Of a DNA stretch of 64,000 bases, positions 43,257 through 54,026 are shown one piece after another. The stretch spans positions 1-64,000 of the forward strand of contig VXIS01000030.1 of NCBI GenBank assembly GCA_008704415.1. The letters run 5' to 3'. Position 1 is the first letter of the stretch, and each line of letters starts with the position of its first letter. This stretch comes from Sphaerosporella brunnea. Lineage: Eukaryota > Ascomycota > Pezizomycetes > Pezizales > Pyronemataceae. A model generated the notes under the pieces. The model was not told the origin of the DNA, did no database searches, and was given only the letters and a program-made list of their open reading frames with translations. The position numbers and the translations under genes were made by a program.

Positions 43257-44349
43257 TTAGTGTTCAGCACGAGCCGAGATATCTCGGGTATTCGTCTCGG
43301 GCCTAAATGACGAGCGAGATGAACGTTTTTTCTGGACGAGACGATATATCCCGGGACGGATCTCATTATGCGGCGATCCGGCCTGGGTACTCGTGAGAAA
43401 TGAGTTATGATGTGCCATGCGTGTTGAATAGATCCGTGTGCCGTGATCCGTTGGCCATCCGTTGAACACGGGCACCCACTCAAATTTTTTTTCCTCCACA
43501 ATCTCTACATTTCACGATTACACCGGCCTCAACTGCGTGCGTTGCCCTTCAATATGACTGACCCTGACCCCATCGCCGAGCCCAAGATGCTGAGCCCCAA
43601 GATTCCGGCGCTCTGAAAAAGGAATTCAAGCAACGTAAAAAGGCGGTCATGATGTCTTAGAGCCCGCTCAGGCCCAGCCTCAGTCTCCTACCCCCGAAGA
43701 CTACGTTCATCCATTCCAGCAGTTATTTGGCCCGGCACCAGGTGCCCGGGAACTTGCTCGGCAGCGCTATAAAACTGCCCAGTATTTGGAGGAACCCCCG
43801 GAGCCATGGAATGTCGATGGTATAGAATGGTGGAAGCTGTATGGGCAACGCTATCCCGTGGTTTAGCAGACATGGCACGGCACTATCTGTCAATACCCGC
43901 CAGTAGTGTAGCAGCTGAGAGGCGATTCTCTCGCGCAGGTATTCCCCTGAATTTCCTTTGCTGACCATGTGATTGTTGACCACCAGCGGCCCATGAGCAG
44001 CTGATATTCTTACCAAAAAGCAAAACAGGCTGGGGGACAGCACCGCGAACATTCTTCTCCTTGTGAAGAATTGGACTGGACAGCCAGCTGTGGAAGAATG
44101 GGAGCGCGAAGACGAAGTGGCAGACTGGGTGTGAGGGCGAATGGGCGGCTGAGGAGGACGATGTATAGAGTGATAGCATTTAAATTGAACGACCGAACTC
44201 CACTCCAAGGCCTCACGTGCATGGTAGGCCCGGGTACTCGCCCGGGCCTGACGTCCATGACCCGGGCCCGCGGGAACTTTCTCTCCACGAGACGAGAAAG
44301 CCCGGGCCGTGTTCAGATCTCGTCTCGTCTCGTCTCGTGCCGAACACTA
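43257..44349 (+). mobile_element. Inner hAT element with perfect TSD GGTATGAG
   Basis: Target duplication GGTATGAG at 43249-43256 and 44350-44357. Ends TTAGTGTTCAGCACGAG and ...CTCGTGCCGAACACTA are inverted repeats with a one-base offset. Subterminal zones are rich in ctcgtctcg and cccgggcc. It encodes only a broken transposase C-terminus. Confidence 0.8.
43690..44140 (+). pseudogene. hAT transposase C-terminal fragment, broken
   Basis: EEPPEPWNVDGIEWWKLYGQ then RYPVV, an in-frame TAG at 43864, then in another frame MARHYLSIPASSVAAERRFS followed by RAG (the hAT dimerisation block), a possible intron (gtattcc...caccag), and RLGDSTANILLLVKNW near the end. Frame changes and the stop make it non-functional. 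Confidence 0.75.
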
Positions 44350-45064
44350 GGTATGAGCCGAATCGCGGGTGAGCCGAGCTGGCTCAAGCCGGTTGCCCCG
44401 TGAGCCCAGGTTCGGTTCGAGCTTTTGGCTAGAGCTGCGAGATGTTGGAACATACAAAGTTCCAGTGGGTTGAGCGACCCAATTCAATGGTCCGCCGAAC
44501 TCTTGCAAGCCAACCTACCCACCTTCGCCACCGACGTCCCGTCAACCACCATTCTCAAGCACCATGGCCGCACACCCCCCTCGCCGCTATGCTGCTGGCA
44601 AGGTAAAAGACCAAATTCTTTTTGCTACTCAAAAGCTGGCTCAAGCACAAGGGTGGGAGCGACTGGGACATCTACGGTGGCGGCGAGGCTCACCAGGACG
44701 CAGCGGTGGAGGGAGACCTGGATGGGGACCTGGAGGGGGACGGGGAGGCCGAGGGAATGGACGCACAGCAACAAGCTGCGCTCGAATTTGAAGGCCTTGA
44801 TTCCGGTTGGAGTTGCGAGACATCAAATGATGAGTGGAGGACTCGGACGCCCGTGAGGTTTGATTTGTATATAGAAGCGTGCAGAATCTCACGTCCTTCG
44901 ACCTCCTCCTTTTACACCGGCTCGCGCATGGCAATTTGTATGGTGGCTCGAGCCGAAGCTCGAGCTTGTCAGGCTCGGCTCAGCTCAGCGAGCCGCAGTC
45001 GTGATGAGCCGAGCCTGCACGATCTGACCCCACGACTCAGCTCGAGCCGGCTCATGTCCATCAC

Positions 45065-46177
45065 CGGCTCAGCCCCTCGATGTTTAAGAGGCGCCGCCAA
45101 CAGACGCCCACGGGAGCGTGACAGCTGACTGCTTGGTCTTCTGTCATTGAATTTACCATTGCTCATCGTTGCGCATGGCAGGAGAAGGTCGCCAATCACT
45201 CGGTTTTCAATGTGAGAAACAGTCACCGCATATTGACATGCGCCAACATCGGCTTGCATATTCCTGTGATCACGTTTGAATGGATTAGGCTGACTGCAAC
45301 CGGACAGCCACACACGAGTGTGGTACAGTGTAGGCAACGCGGAGAAGACACCAGCGGGAACTTACAAAATCAAAAAGAACAGCATATGTCCAGCATACCA
45401 CCCCGAAACCTTCAAAATGAGCACGATCCCACCGAATTTTCCCGGATACAGCAACATGAGCGGTCACCAATTCCGTGAATGGCAACCTCCGTTGAATCTA
45501 GAACCTCCTTCTCTCCATCCTCCACCCGCCGCATGTACTATCCTTATTGCCTTGCAACGACCCTCTCTTCCCCAAGCACCTTCACTAATCTCGCCACTTC
45601 AGCTACTTCCTTGAGTCACCAATTTACGCGTTAAGATGGCAACAGTGTATTAGGGATTAGGTGCAGTGGGTTCGGGCCTTCAGAGCCTGACAGTCCAAAG
45701 CAACGTGCTGGAGGAAGGGGAGTTGTTCAGCACGTTTCAAGACTTCAGGGGTGGGGGAAACAAAATCAATTATATTCTCTATGTACATCACCACACCGAC
45801 CGCCAGCTCCGTCACCCCCATCTCTTCCTTTCTCCTCCTCCTTCTTTCCCCAGTCCCATCTCATCCCTCCTCTTCTTTTCCTCCTTCTCCTGTCCCCATC
45901 CCAAGCTCTCCTCCGCGCCCCAACCGCTCCCCCCTCCCTAACGAACCACCAGACAACACGAGGCGGACTTATCCAATGATCCCAATAGGCCTGCTGCGAA
46001 CGCTGCCTTTGAATCGACCCTGCAAAGGCCCGAGAGCCTTTGGGTTGCTGACATCCGTGTCGCGCAACACCGTCGAGACAAGGACACGAACTCCGGGAAT
46101 TCTCAGAGTGTTCAAGAAGACCTGCACGGCTCAGTTGCGCGAGTAAGTGGTGGATACCGTCCAGGTCTTCTCCAACA
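45065..46177. other. About 1.1 kb without a recognised gene; pyrimidine-rich tract
   Basis: A C/T-rich tract runs at about 45825-45945. A small frame at 45417-45614 (MSTIPPNFPGYSNMSGHQF) is Pro-rich, but there is no support for it. Nothing else recognised. Confidence 0.3.
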
Positions 46178-47394
46178 TCAGGGCAGGGCGAGGAAATCCG
46201 GCTTCACGATTAGAACGCAGCAATCCGGCACCAGGACCGTGACGATGAACTGCAGCACCAGGAGCAGGCGGGGAAGGTACCACATCAGGCAGAAACCCAT
46301 CATCATCATCGTCATCGATGTCGTGGCCACCCTGAGCTTTGAGATCAACAGGCAAGTCCAGCTGTGGGTTGTCAGGGGGCGGCCGAAGTTCCTGGTTGCC
46401 CAGGAGCTTGCGGCTCCTGATGCCAATCGCCCACATCTGGTTTCCAAACCGGTAAAGATTGTTGTGGGCAGCCACAACGTGGAGCCCGGCGAACTCATCG
46501 CGGTACCGTTGTGTAAATCATTGAGTGTAGCTGACACCTCCATATTGGTGGTTTTGATCGTCCTCATTTCTTCGGAACGATCCCCAACCTCTTCACCGCC
46601 TAGCATGTCGATCAACAGAACACCGTCCATGCGAAAGGCAACCACAGCGCGCGCGCAACCCTCGATAAGAGCGGTCTTCGCAGTCCTCGACCATTTGGCC
46701 ACCATGTCAGGCCGCCGCTTTGTCAGTGACACAATGCGGGCTTTGTTATTCGGTCGTGGAATCGTACGCGTGGCCGCTCCACCTTTGAGCGATGTAATCG
46801 AGATTTGTGCGCGTTCTAACTGTTCAAGAAGTTTGCGCGTAAGCCACGTCTTTCCACTCCCGGACTGGCCACAGAGAAACAGCACCCGAGGGTGCTTTGC
46901 ATCCTGGACAGCGAGCAAGCTCGCCTTCCCTGAGCGAATTGCGAAGCGACACAAACAGCGTCAAAGCTGCAGAATGCTCTCGCACCGTAGGTGATCTCGC
47001 TCAATCCTGGAGTCCAGCCGATGGTCTTATCCCCCTCCACCATTCGGATGCATACAATGCTCGTCACACGGTTTCTCAAGAGCACCTTGTCAAAGGTCGC
47101 AATCTCTTGGACACCTTCGTCAAACAGCAGTGCATCGTCCGGGAGTTGGAGTTGCCGTTGTGGGTCTTCTTCAACTCACTGCTGGCGAACTAGCATCTTG
47201 ATGTATTCAGGATCGGTGGGTACGGACACCGGCCGGAGAACGATCCGCTGTTTCACCTCGTTTGGAATTAAGGCATGAACATCCATTGATGGGTGCGAGG
47301 TATACCCCCTGAACTTCTCCTCGCCTAGAAAGCCCGTTTCCAACAGCCTGCCTGCCCACGAGTTTGTCGTCAGCAGGCAAATCAGCGAAGTCAT
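46178..47394 (-). pseudogene. P-loop NTPase-like gene, broken
   Basis: Minus-strand pieces in changing frames read as one protein: HALIPNEVKQRIVLRPVSV then PTDPEYIKMLVRQQ (about 47290-47180), PDDALLFDEGVQEIATFDKV and VEGDKTIGWTPGLSEITYG (about 47130-46980), then VLFLCGQSGSGKTWLTRKLL (Walker A GQSGSGKT, about 46880) and VAFRMDGVLLIDMLGGEE (a Walker B-like strand, about 46620). Frame changes near 47180 and 46960 break it. The family is not recognised; AAA-like or viral/plasmid-type helicases would carry such a loop, but this is not enough to decide. Confidence 0.45.
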
Positions 47395-47560
47395 TGTCGT
47401 GCCCCATTTCGTCCTCAGCCTTATTGCCTACGAGGTCAACCTCATCAGGCAAATCAGCGAAGTGATTGTCGTGCTCAACGACCTCAGCCTCATTGCCCAC
47501 GAATGCGTCCTCAGGCAAATCAGCGAAGTCATCGTCGTGCTTGGCCGCCTCAGCTTGGCG
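47385..47560 (-). repeat. Acidic repeat module, copy A
   Basis: Minus-strand frame with about 66-bp units encoding EAEVVEHDNHFADLPDEVDL-type repeats (three units). A similar block lies at 49978-50130. It directly precedes the P-loop pieces and may be their N-terminal part. Confidence 0.55.
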
Positions 47561-48180
47561 CGCGAGCCCTAAACAACCACCCCGGAACGCCTGTTCCTTC
47601 CTTACTTTCTTCCTTCCTCACACCTCCAATGCAAAACACCCAACCTCCAATCCTCAACCATCGAACCCAATCCAGTCTATCCTGCCACACCTCAACTCAA
47701 CACCAATGCAATGAACCTCGATCAGGCTGTGTTATGAAACCTGTCTGCCCCCCGTCTTGTACGCTCAGCCGAGCAGTACGGCTCGGCGTTATCACGTTAC
47801 GATAATCCTTGACACACCAACCTTCCTTGTTGTGCTTGTGTCCTTGATTTACCTCGGATGCTTCCGGCACATTCCATCAGCTTCCGTTACTTTCCAGCGT
47901 CAGCATGAACCGCGTCCTCGTGTTGCCGGAAAGTTCGAGTTTCTATTGGTCATGCTTTGTCAGTTGCAACGATTGTTGGTACGTGGATGAGTAGTGAGGC
48001 GTACACCTTCCTTTGCTTCTTTCTGTTTCCATGAGTTTCCGTTGCGTTCCGCTAGCTTCTGTTGGGTTCTTTTCAGTTGTAATGTTTTGTGACTGTGTCT
48101 TTCCGTGAGTTTCTATCTGGTTCTTTTGTATCTGTCATCAGCATGTTCTTCTGGTTTCCGTTTGTTTCCGTTTGTGATAC
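47561..48180. other. About 620 bp without a recognised gene
   Basis: T/C-rich sequence with recurring ttccgtt motifs (47880-48180) leading up to the TATA box of the next gene. No coding region supported. Confidence 0.3.
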
Positions 48181-48189
48181 GCAGGAAAG

Positions 48190-48198
48190 GTATATAAG
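48190..48198 (+). promoter_or_regulatory. TATA box of the P/Q-rich gene
   Basis: TATATAAGG at about 48190 lies some 350 bp upstream of the ATG at 48546, with a pyrimidine-rich 5' leader between. This fits a core promoter. Confidence 0.4.
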
Positions 48199-48545
48199 GG
48201 TGCTGGATCTCCGGTACATAGCCTTTCCTTTTCACTCGACAATTCACTTTTGTTTTTGGTTCTTGAACTCTCGTTCACTCTCGTCCTTCGTCCTTGAACA
48301 CAAGTTCACTCTTGTTTCTGCTCCTACCTCGGGATCTACACCTCCATCCTGTAGATTCACCTTCGCCTCTTGTCTGTCCGCTGCTGCCGTAGCTTAGGAC
48401 CCTTTGTCCCTGCGCCATTACAATGTAGCCTCAACACCCCTTTGTTGCAGTCTCGCCTGCATTCCGTCTCCTTGTCCTGCAACCTTGTGCCTCAAGCCTT
48501 GTCTGCCCTTTGTCCCTCTCGGTCCATTCTTTACAACCAAACATC

Positions 48546-49847
48546 ATGAAGCGCAGTGGCGATTCCAATATCGACGATACCACCAGGACTCCCTTTGTAG
48601 TTCCTGTCCCTCCTCCACCCGCTCCCACACCTGTACCTACAACATTGACTCTTGGCTTTGCTGGAGGTCACCCGTTGAAGATGGGAAAAACGCGTGCAGC
48701 ACCTCCTCGCCAATTGATAAACCAAAGCGCAATCCCTCTGACCAGCAATGGTGGCAACGTCACCAACCCGAATACGACAGCGAACACTGGCAACAAATCT
48801 GCACCCCCTCCTCGCAACCTGGTGAACAAAACTGCCACTCATTCGAACAGCATTGCTGGCAACAGTTCCACGGACAAGCACTCTGCTGACGAGGTAAGTA
48901 CCCAAAATGCTAACCGACGTTTGAAACTCTAGGTGCCGACTGCAAACAGGAAGATAGCCATCGCCCGGGCTTTTTTCCACGCCCACTCCGATCGCAGGAA
49001 CCCCCAATGTCACAAACACACCGAACACCAATGTAGTAAGTTCCGACCGACGATGTGATTGTGAATTCCCCGCTGATGCCTTTCGCGACAGACTCAGCAA
49101 CTGTTGGCAGTGCAGTCGCAGCCCGTGGGCCAGCCCGTGACGCAGCCACAAGTACAGCCACGGATGGCTCCACTGTTTGAGCCACAGGCACAGATGGCTC
49201 CTCAGTTTCAACCCCAGACGCAGATAGCGTCCCTGTTCCAGCCACAGCCTCCGCAGTTTGGACCACAGCCACAGATGGCTCCACAGTTTCAGCACCAGCA
49301 ACGATAGTTCCTCAGTTTCAACCAGCTGTATCAGCAGTAATAGTCATCTTCAGCTCACCTGCTGTATCAGCAGAGCTGGCTGCCTGCCCAAACGCTGATG
49401 CCAGCACGCCCAGCTCCCACCACTTCCATCGACACTTCCCCGGCGATCGGATACCTCGAGGCAATTGCGGCCCAGCAGGTGGCCCCAGAACCAGTTTACC
49501 ACCGGACGTCAACTGCAGCTCGTGCCAGCAAGGCGTCGCAAACCCTGACTGCGGCTCGTGTTCGCAAGGTGTCGGAGCCGTCTCCAATCCGTAATACCCC
49601 ATTGTACAGGGTCACCAAGTCCACCCTGCCCCCGCATGAAAGGGTTGTCAAACAGTCCTCGTCCTCTTACATCAATGAGCCGCCGCTCCGTCGGCACCGC
49701 ACAGAGTGCAAGCCGGTCGAGTGGGGCATGCTTACGCCCCATGAGACAGTCAGGCCGCATTACCGCGAGCTTGCGAGACTTATCATGATCCATGGAAGGA
49801 TCATGTTTGCGCTTTCGTTGGTGGTTGCGTGGTGGGTGCGCCCATAG
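48546..49847 (+). CDS. P/Q-rich hypothetical protein, several exons (structure uncertain)
   Basis: Exon 1 from ATG 48546 to 48893 encodes MKRSGDSNIDDTTRTPF and a Pro/Asn/Thr-rich chain. A GTAAGT donor follows at 48894 with a CTAAC branch motif. Later exon pieces, TPNVTNTPNTNV before a second GTAAGT (about 49037) and TQQLLAVQSQPVGQ from 49093, continue in a QPQ/FQPQ tandem repeat (49110-49300). A last part, 49378-49847, has a different frame (PEPVYHRTSTAARASKASQT; end MIHGRIMFALSLVVAWWVRP). Exact splice sites past exon 1 are not settled and a TAG at 49305 may mean a break. No domain is recognised; the C-terminal hydrophobic segment might anchor it to a membrane. Confidence 0.35.
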
Positions 49848-49956
49848 AGGGAGGGGTTTTCGGGGCAAGGAAGCAAAATGGCCAGATGGAAGCGGTACCT
49901 CATTACATGTCAATGCAGCTAGTACCGCGAAGTTTACTGAACGATATATGATACTT

Positions 49957-50343
49957 TTACGAGTAGTGATCCTGATTGCCAGCGAGTTCGTCCTCAGCAG
50001 GCACCTCAGCGAAGTCATTGTCGTGCTCGACGACCTGAGCCTCATCGTCCACGAGGTCGAGCTCATCAGGCAATTCGGCGCAGTCATTGCCGTACTCGAC
50101 GACCTCAGCCTCATTGCCGTGCTCGAGTTCTTCCTCAGCAGCCATCTCAGCCTGAGCATCTTCACCCGGATGATCCGCTCGCTTGCTTTGCCTATCCAAG
50201 GAACTCTTGGCCAGCGTCAGCGTCTTCCACCAATCGGTGGACACGCCAATCCGCAAGCGGTGCTTGCAGCCGCACTTAAGCCAGCCGGTACTGCTCGTGA
50301 TGTACTTACTCAGCTGCCATCGCGTACTCCCCGTGCCGGGCAC
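49957..50343 (-). CDS. Acidic-repeat protein tail, copy B
   Basis: Minus-strand frame with a basic, folded-looking start, WLKCGCKHRLRIGVSTDWWK then TLTLAKSSLDRQSKRADHPG, followed by the same acidic repeat as at 47.4 kb (NEAEVVEYGNDCAELPDELD, then VVEHDNDFAEVPAEDELAG) and a stop at 49957. It converges on the P/Q-rich gene and abuts an SH3-array promoter unit at about 50345, where its upstream part seems lost. Family unknown. Confidence 0.35.
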   Translation of the reverse strand: MPGTGSTRWQLSKYITSSTGWLKCGCKHRLRIGVSTDWWKTLTLAKSSLDRQSKRADHPGEDAQAEMAAEEELEHGNEAEVVEYGNDCAELPDELDLVDDEAQVVEHDNDFAEVPAEDELAGNQDHYS

Positions 50344-50399
50344 ACAGGTACATGTGGTGCGCCTGTTCGTTTGTCAGCCCCAGAAGTCTGTGTGTTGCA

Positions 50400-50530
50400 C
50401 CCCCCATTTCCTTCCACAAACCCTCTTCACACCGATAAGAGCCACCCATCACCGTCTTCATTCCCAAGTCTATAAAACCCACAACTACAACCTCAACGAT
50501 TAATCCCTTCCCCAACACAACAACCATGAC
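50400..50530 (+). promoter_or_regulatory. SH3-array promoter unit with orphan start
   Basis: The block (cacaccgataagagccaccc ... tataaaacccacaactacaa ... cccttccccaacac) is the promoter/leader found before other array members. It ends in an ATG at 50525 that reads MTSPL and then runs into the next unit, so exon 1 is cut after five codons. Confidence 0.55.
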
Positions 50531-50686
50531 ATCCCCTCTCGTACCAGGGCCAAGACCGCATTGCACCTCAAGCTTCATTTCGCAAACCCTCACCGCACGG
50601 ATGTCGAACAGTCTGCACTCCAAAAGGCACTATAAAACCTACAACTACAACTTCAACCTCGACAATTAATCCACAACACAGCAACC

Positions 50687-50830
50687 ATGACGTCCCCGCT
50701 CAACAACAACTCTCTATCCAAAGCCTCCTTGGAGCTTCTGCTGGCCGTACGTCCGTCCCTTCCCACTCCGCAAGCATACCTAACCCGTTTAGGAGCTGGA
50801 TGTGCTTCACACCAACGGCCAGGTGACTGA
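50687..50830 (+). pseudogene. SH3 gene copy 2, truncated
   Basis: Exon 1 (MTSPLNNNSLSKASLELLLA) starts at 50687 after a ctataaaacctac box. The intron (gtacgt...cctaacccgtttag) and the beginning of exon 2 (ELDVLHTNGQVTDE) are present. At about 50830 the sequence switches to a different repeat (also found at 63652), so the SH3 domain is missing. The 3' flank of the SH3 unit resumes at about 51138. Confidence 0.7.
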
Positions 50831-51137
50831 CGAGGTCGCAATATCGATCATTTTAAGGAGTAGGAAGGTACTAGCATATCCTGGGTGTGACTCTACAAGC
50901 GGCACGGACTATCTGAACAAGACAGCCACTCATGGCGGGTTAGACCTGCACTCCACGAATTCTCATAGCGGTCGCGCGGAGCGAAGATGCGTCCAGACTT
51001 CCCAATCGGACTGCCAATGTCAAGATGCAGAACAGCAACAATACATAGTCCCATCGGTGACCCAGGGCAACCATTGGTTCGCGGCCTGAGTTCGTGATGC
51101 TGTGGTAGCAGGGCTGTCACCGACATATTCCAACGAG
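50830..51137 (+). repeat. Inserted repeat shared with 63652-63930
   Basis: Starts gcaatatcgatc and includes agacagccactca(t/c)ggcggg, then ctgcactccac(g/a)aat, in both copies. In plus frames both encode KTATHGG(L/I)DLHSTN. It replaces most of exon 2 of SH3 copy 2. Confidence 0.55.
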
Positions 51138-52078
51138 TTCACGGTGGCGTGCTCTGGGGTAGTACGAATAGCCAGGGAGCATTGAAATAAAATTAGTTTC
51201 TGTTTCCCTTGGAGCGCGGCGTTGAGAGCCGCGGCGATAAACGTCCCTGGTGTGACAGCCCAATCTGTGGCGTGTAACGCCGAGTGAGCATACTTTTCGT
51301 CCAAATAGCCACCTCTGCGCTACCACATCGGGGACAATCACCGACTCCAGCAGCTTCTATTCTCAGCTGAGGTCCTTCAAACACTCAACCCTTTCCGCCA
51401 TCCATATATTTGACCCTGCTTTTGAAACAGGGATCCACAATCACTCCAGAGCCATTATCAAGGCATCGACTTGGAGGATGTAGCAACCCGGCATGGTCGA
51501 CACATGTTGGAAACTGAGGTTATTGTCGTAGGCGAATAACCACAGAAGGTGACCTTTTCTGAGATTCGGAAGGCGTAGCGGCATTTGTGAGTCCTAGGGA
51601 CATGCAATGCGTGTCTATTCAATGGTAGTAATGTGGTGTCGAGGAGCCACACGACCACCAGCGAACCTAGATAGTGTCGGTGCGGGTGGTGCTACTTCGC
51701 CGCCGCCGGAGCTAATCTTCGCATATCCGAAGTATTGCGCGTGTATTCGTAGGGCCAATTCTGCTCGTGATTTTTGGGTCCTGACAGGGGGTTTGCACCC
51801 CAACCCAACTTCGTGGTCATTTGAATATGTATATACATTGCCGAGGGTACAAAATAAACCACAAAGCCCTTACCAGGGACCAGACGTCTGTGCGGTGCAC
51901 CCTCCGCTTCATTCCTCAAACCTGTTTCACACCTATAAAGGCCACCCATCACAGTCTTTATCCCCAAGTGTACAAAACCCACGACCGCAACCTCAACGAT
52001 TAATCCCTTCCCCAGCACAGCATCATTCCCAAGTCTCACAACCACAACCTCTTCGCTCAATCCCCCAACACATCAACG

Positions 52079-52464
52079 ATGACCTCCCCGCTCGACACCG
52101 ACTCCCTGTATAAGGCCTCTTTGCAGCGTCTGCTAGCCGTAAGTCCCCTTTCATGTCCACAAGCATAGCTAACCCCCTTCAGGAGCTGGAGTTCCTCCAC
52201 ACCAACGGGCAGGTGACTGACGAGGCGCATGCGACCATTCAGAAAAGCCTTGCGGGCACCCGCGACAAGCTGCAGATCGCCAAGTTTGTCGTTACTTGCA
52301 ACTTCGCCCATACCAAGAAGGGTGAGGCGGAGTTGCAGGTTGATAAAGGTCAGGTGGTGGAGGTCCTCGACGATCATAATGAGCACTGGTTCATGGGACG
52401 TGTCCGCGGCGGTGATGGCGCTGTCGGGTGGCTGCCAAAGAACAAGTTTCGTATGGGAGACTAG
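52079..52464 (+). CDS. SH3 domain protein, copy 3, intact (113 aa)
   Basis: Exons 52079-52138 and 52183-52464; the 44-nt intron has gtaagt, gctaac and ttcag. Exon 1 encodes MTSPLDTDSLYKASLQRLLA; exon 2 starts ELEFLHTNGQVTDEAHATIQ. This N-terminal helix resembles the LxxIRxELEFL...I segment of yeast Lsb1/Pin3. The SH3 domain (residues about 53-112) shows FVVTCNFAHTKKGEAELQVD, KGQVVEVLDD, the ligand-binding Trp in HWFMGRV, and GWLPKNKF. The usual ALYDY is altered to VTCNFA and the final Tyr of SNY is replaced. Such proteins bind proline-rich partners such as Las17/WASP at actin patches; that role here is inferred. TAG stop at 52464. Confidence 0.85.
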
Positions 52465-53212
52465 GTGGCGTGCTCTCGGGTAGTGCGAATAGCCAGGGAG
52501 CATGGAAATAAAATTGGATTTTGTTTTGGTTGGAGCGAGGCGGCGTTGAGGATCTGTAGCGTGTGACGCCCAGTCAGTATGCTTTTCGTCCAAATAGCCA
52601 CCACTCTCTCGAGCCGGATCACGGCACCGGCAGCCCGTTTTCCCAGCTGAGATCCTGCTCCATTTCTGCGGTCCATCTATTTCACCCCGCCTTTGCCACA
52701 GTGCTCCACATTGCGCGCACCACGACGTTGAACTCTCATGTGGGGACTAGCTAACCGTTGACTTCCTTTCTATCCCTCTAGCGTTCAACAACACGGATGT
52801 GGTGGTGCCTTTACAACGGTGATCTGAGGGCCTGCCTCAGGGAAACGATGCGCGTACAACTCGCCCCAGTGAAGTTTCACGAGGTGGCTTAATCTCCAGA
52901 ATGTTTTCCGGTACCTATTCTAGTGTCTATAATGTCTTGGTCATGACCGCGTTGACTTCGACAATCGCGAAAATGTTTGTTTTGATACGCTGTTCCGCAC
53001 CGTTCACTGGGCATCGCCGAAGGAAACTAGCGTTTGTCTGTCTCTAAAAAAGGAGAGAACCCCGGTGGCATTTGAATGTTACAAACTTCTTATCGAGCAA
53101 CCGGTGATGGAAACCTACATCAACGAGGGACTACGCAACGAAGTCTGCGGCCCTCACCCCGGTCATCAGCATCGAAAAGCGCCGCTCTTCAACGATGCTA
53201 TCATCCGTTATG
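52465..53212 (+). repeat. SH3-array spacer unit with ORF fragment
   Basis: Follows the SH3 stop. Conserved parts in order: ggtggcgtgctc(g/t)ggg..., ggcggcgttgag, a cagctgag(g/a)tcctgctcc box, ggggactggct, gaccgttgac and aacacggatgtggtgg. The 3' part (52950-53212) reads VDFDNRENVCFDTLFRTVHW then VAFECYKLLIEQPVMETYIN and HQHRKAPLF. Related fragments occur at 62106 and 63345. It ends where a LINE tail was inserted. Confidence 0.6.
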
Positions 53213-53372
53213 TTTGAATCATTGGGTATTCGGCCGCTTGCGGCCAGGACATATAGCAGATGGTACATATGCCCCTAGGCTCAGGTCCTACTCTGGCGTT
53301 GAAAGTTCCGGTACCAAGAAGACTTGTTGAAGGGAACATATGAAATATTACATATCAGGCGTGCTCTTGGCC

Positions 53373-54026
53373 CTATCCCGGGCACATTCCCACATTTGTG
53401 CTGCTTAGGAAGGCCAACAGCGCCTCCGTACAGCGGTCGTCCGACCGCAGGACCTTAATACACGTATTGGTCTTCCTCCCCCCCGGGCCCTTCTTTTCCT
53501 CTTTCGTGGGGTTAGCCACAGCTTTCCACGGCACTGCTTGCTCTTTTTTCCACCTTGCACAAGACTTGCAATGGTGCGCCCTTGTTTGGACTGGTTTACG
53601 TGTACAAAACCAGCATTTGCCATCCTCCTGGCGGCCCGTTTGGTGTAGGTACGGCTCCAGTGGCGCCTTCCGCAGCCTGAGCTGTAAGAAACGCGATGCT
53701 AGGGCTTTGCGGCATTGAAAGGCTGTGGGTCAGGCTTAATCGGGCGGTGGAAATACGTCTTCGGCTTGCAGTGTTTGGCAAGCAATGCCCTGCGGTCCTG
53801 AGTGTTGGCTTTGGTGACTTCACGACCGATGTGGGCGAGTGTCGTGGTCTGGATATGGTTTTTGCTTGCTCGGTCTAGGCGATCCCAGACCGCTTCTTTC
53901 GCGAGCTGGACGGCCAGCTCGTTGCTGGGAATGTCAACGTGTTCGGCCAACGAGTGGTACTCTGTCGTACAGCCCTGCGTCTTCAGCGCTGACTCCGCGC
54001 GGACGACGCGTGGCAGTAGCCATTGC
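53373..54026 (-). pseudogene. LINE ORF2 C-terminus (RNase H and finger)
   Basis: VRAESALKTQGCTTEYHSLA then EHVDIPSNELAVQLAKEAVW aligns with GHKDVPGNEQADRLAKEA of the larger LINEs. It is followed by HCKPKTYFHRPIKP, a frame change near 53710, RFLQLRLRKAPLEPYLHQTG, the finger CWFCTRKPVQTRAHHC, and an end near LLAFLSSTNVGMCPG. Frame changes show decay. Confidence 0.7.

Larger units (their letters stand above)
43228..45064. mobile_element. Outer hAT element, interrupted
   Basis: Inverted ends GTGATGGACATGAGC (43228-43242) and its complement (45050-45064). Subterminal motifs of the gagccgagctcgg type are dense on both sides. A second hAT (43257-44349) is inserted near its left end. A clean target duplication for the outer element was not found. 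The rest (44425-45045) holds a frame of about 165 codons with no recognised domain. Confidence 0.6.
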
